NCBI GenBank assembly: GCA_033439795.1
Contig: JAUTDP010000003.1
Coordinates: 2,294,001-2,358,000 of the forward strand
Length of the DNA: 64,000 bases
Source: Sordaria brevicollis
Lineage: Eukaryota > Ascomycota > Sordariomycetes > Sordariales > Sordariaceae
Direction of reading: 5' to 3'
Shown: piece by piece, positions 62,214-64,000 of the stretch
Numbering within the stretch: position 1 is the stretch's first letter
Layout: every line of letters begins with the position of its first letter
Translations under genes and position numbers: made by a program
The notes under the pieces: model-generated
The model's input: only the letters and a program-made list of their open reading frames with translations
What the model was told of the DNA's origin: nothing
The model's database searches: none

Positions 62214-63307
62214 GGTTTGCACCAATTCTTTCCACTGCAGTTTCGTGCTCTCTGAAGTCTGGACGACACTACACTTTCTCGCTTTTGTCGCTTTTCGTCT
62301 TTTTGCTTCACTCGAACTTCCAGCTCTTCTTTCCTGCCGGCTTTTTACAAGCGACCAATCCCGAGCCCCGAAGCGAATGCAACAACGCGAGTCGAAAATG
62401 AACCGTACAATTGCGACGCGCCAGTCTCCGTTACACTTGGTCACTTTCATCGTTAACAATTGATGACACACATACACGTTCAGGAAGACGCGCTACAGCC
62501 GAGGTGCTTATACAGGACTGACAGAACACTAAAGCTGCGCGCGGCAATGCCCACTGCTCGGATTACATTTGCCCCAAAAATTCTATCAAAAGGCTGACGT
62601 CGAAAAAAGGCGCCGGACGATCTCTCAACTTTAATCGAGTTGTAAGCCAAGACTCAGGGTCCAATGGAAATGTCAACATGGCCAAAAGCCATAGCGTCAA
62701 GAAAAGCCAAAAAGCCGAGGGAAAAAGATACCGAATAACGAAACAAATGAAGGGATCGCCGAAAGAAAGCCCCTGCTACTGGCTGGTTGTTCAGGGACCT
62801 TGATGACCTGACGGCTTACCGTATCATGGCTACGCAGCCACATCGAAATCCATGGAACGGACAACTCTCCGAGATCGCCCATCCGTACCTTCGCCGCCGC
62901 CGCCCATTTCCCCGGCACTTCCGGTTCCTCCGGACAATCATCGTCACGGTACCGTAGCATGATCGACCGACGCCTCCGCTCGCTTAATTCAGTGGGTGTT
63001 GGTGGGCTGATGATGGACTCTTCCGCGGAAGAACCCTCATCCCCGTTGTCAACCCAGCATGGACTGTCACGTTTCACATCACAGCCCTGGGCCTGACCAG
63101 ACCAGGGACTCGGGACTCATCTTGGCTCTCAATACTGTTCAACCCTTGCTTCAATGGCGCGGATACTCAATAACATCGCCAAGATTGGACCGCGATGTCT
63201 ACCCAAAATGGCCTTCTAAACATTTCACCAGTTGAACCATGGTGCGCTGAATCGGATGACTCCGGCTAACATGACCTCAACAGAAGCACACCTCCAAGAC
63301 ACTGTGA
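62214..63307. other. Region between copia B and the kinase stop
   Basis: Host sequence of normal GC content, probably the 3' flank of the kinase gene. One minus-strand frame at 62697-63077 is listed separately. Nothing else was recognised. Confidence 0.55.
62697..63077 (-). CDS. Possible small gene or terminal exon, doubtful
   Basis: An open minus-strand frame of about 126 codons whose first codon here is GTG, so a true start would be later or spliced. It encodes GSSAEESIISPPTPTELSER and RRRSIMLRYRDDD, a composition like fungal disordered regions, and ends in a hydrophobic SFVSLFGIFFPRLFGFS. It is on the same strand as, and downstream of, the kinase gene, so it could be a separate small gene, an alternative 3' exon, or untranslated. 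Confidence 0.22.
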   Translation of the reverse strand: MKRDSPCWVDNGDEGSSAEESIISPPTPTELSERRRRSIMLRYRDDDCPEEPEVPGKWAAAAKVRMGDLGELSVPWISMWLRSHDTVSRQVIKVPEQPASSRGFLSAIPSFVSLFGIFFPRLFGFS

Positions 63308-64000
63308 CTAGTCCCTCCAGAACCTACGAGGCTGTGGTTGCCGTCGAATCACCGGCCGGTGGTCCTCATCCGCCCTCCGTCTTCGTAGCTTTTCCAAGTC
63401 CACAATACTCTCGTTCGAAAACACCTGTCCGAACCGAGCCCGAGCTCCTCCGCCCAACCGGATCGGAGGATGAGCACCCATATTCCAACGCTCACGGCCG
63501 GGAGGAGCACCATGACCAGGACCATGGGCAGGGCGTGGAGGTGGTGCCGGCATCCGCCTTTCTGGCTCTCCGTAAAACCTCCTAGCCCACACTCTCCCTT
63601 CCTCCTCCGACTTGTCCAGTCTGGACTTCATCTTGTCCCCGATCAAAATCTGGAGCTCCTTGAGGGTTGGCCGTGACCTGGGAGTGTGATACAAGCACTG
63701 CGCAACCAGTCTTCGCAGGTCTCGGTCCGTGTCATCGTACCGTCCGGAATACATCAGATCGCCTCCGTACGTGGCATCTCTTACTTCTCGGTCAAACACC
63801 TTGCTGTTGTATACGAACGGCTCCTTCTTTTCGTTAGGCCAACATAGGGTGATTAAGGCATACATGGTCTAGGAACAAGGTTGGGATTAGCTTTGATCGA
63901 CAAGTGTCTTCAGGTCAAGAGTAGAGGTACATACCCAACCCATCTGCCAAGTGTTCATGGTTTCCCGATAATTGCCCGCCGTCGGTGCCGCATTGGCGGC
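63308..64000 (-). CDS. Fungal protein kinase, C-terminal part
   Basis: Visible exons are 64000-63935 and 63868-63308, joined in frame (GTATGT donor, CCTAG acceptor), giving 208 residues and a TAG. The sequence ETMNTWQMGWTMYALITLCWP looks like kinase subdomain IX. The region LRRLVAQCLYHTPRSRPTLKEL is the end of the catalytic domain, with the conserved Arg of subdomain XI in RSRPTL. A Pro/Arg/Gly-rich tail follows (APPPRPAHGPGHGAPPGRER). The catalytic core, including any HRD and DFG motifs, lies outside the window to the right, so activity and subfamily cannot be judged. It resembles the fungal-expanded kinase-like families. Confidence 0.8.

Noticed and set aside
62175..62477. Minus-strand and plus-strand frames spanning the right edge of copia B
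   Set aside because: They cross the element-host junction, so they arose only by insertion.
63232..63585. 117-codon plus-strand frame
   Set aside because: It is antisense to the kinase exon, whose frame and splice sites are well supported.

Overview
The window looks like a chromosome segment of a filamentous ascomycete, most likely Neurospora or a close Sordariales relative. The evidence is short spliceosomal introns (GTRNGT donors, CTAAC branch sites, CAG/TAG acceptors), fungal-specific protein families, and long AT-rich blocks that carry the mark of repeat-induced point mutation (RIP): CpA/TpG are nearly absent, CpG survives, and repeat copies differ by C/T and G/A transitions without indels. 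The species is inferred, not shown.

Layout. 1-2667 (+) is the sorting nexin gene mvp1, missing its 5' end. 4399-6724 (+) is dcn1, a cullin neddylation co-factor with an unusually long intron that holds a possible alternative first exon. 7749-8680 (+) encodes mitochondrial ribosomal protein bS6m. 10784-13673 (-) encodes a DUF3716-type cysteine-motif protein with a short terminal exon. 17932-19077 (-) is the chitin synthase export chaperone chs7. From about 19.85 kb to 41.17 kb lies AT-rich, RIP-decayed DNA: an 8.7-kb Ty3/gypsy element (21572-30272) inserted into an older unidentified minus-strand coding relic, a T-rich low-complexity tract with a small GC-rich island (36.4-38.8 kb), and a lysine-rich coding relic (about 39.2-39.9 kb). 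After a short undamaged island comes a Ty1/copia element (41613-47294). 48083-51129 (-) encodes a large alpha-arrestin with a PPxY motif. It is followed by 5 kb without a convincing gene, a second Ty1/copia element (56087-62213), and the 3' end of a fungal protein kinase gene (63308-64000, -).

The host genes are housekeeping or trafficking genes with no evident operon-like link: retrograde endosomal sorting (mvp1), SCF/cullin regulation (dcn1), mitochondrial translation (bS6m), ER export of chitin synthase (chs7) and ubiquitin-ligase adaptor work (arrestin). All three LTR elements keep equal-length LTR pairs and 5-bp target duplications, so each is a single complete insertion that decayed by point mutation only. 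No CRISPR array, tRNA or rRNA gene was recognised. The parts that most deserve a second look are the dcn1 intron, the in-frame extension after the mvp1 stop, the unidentified RIP-decayed coding relics and the island at 38.2-38.8 kb.
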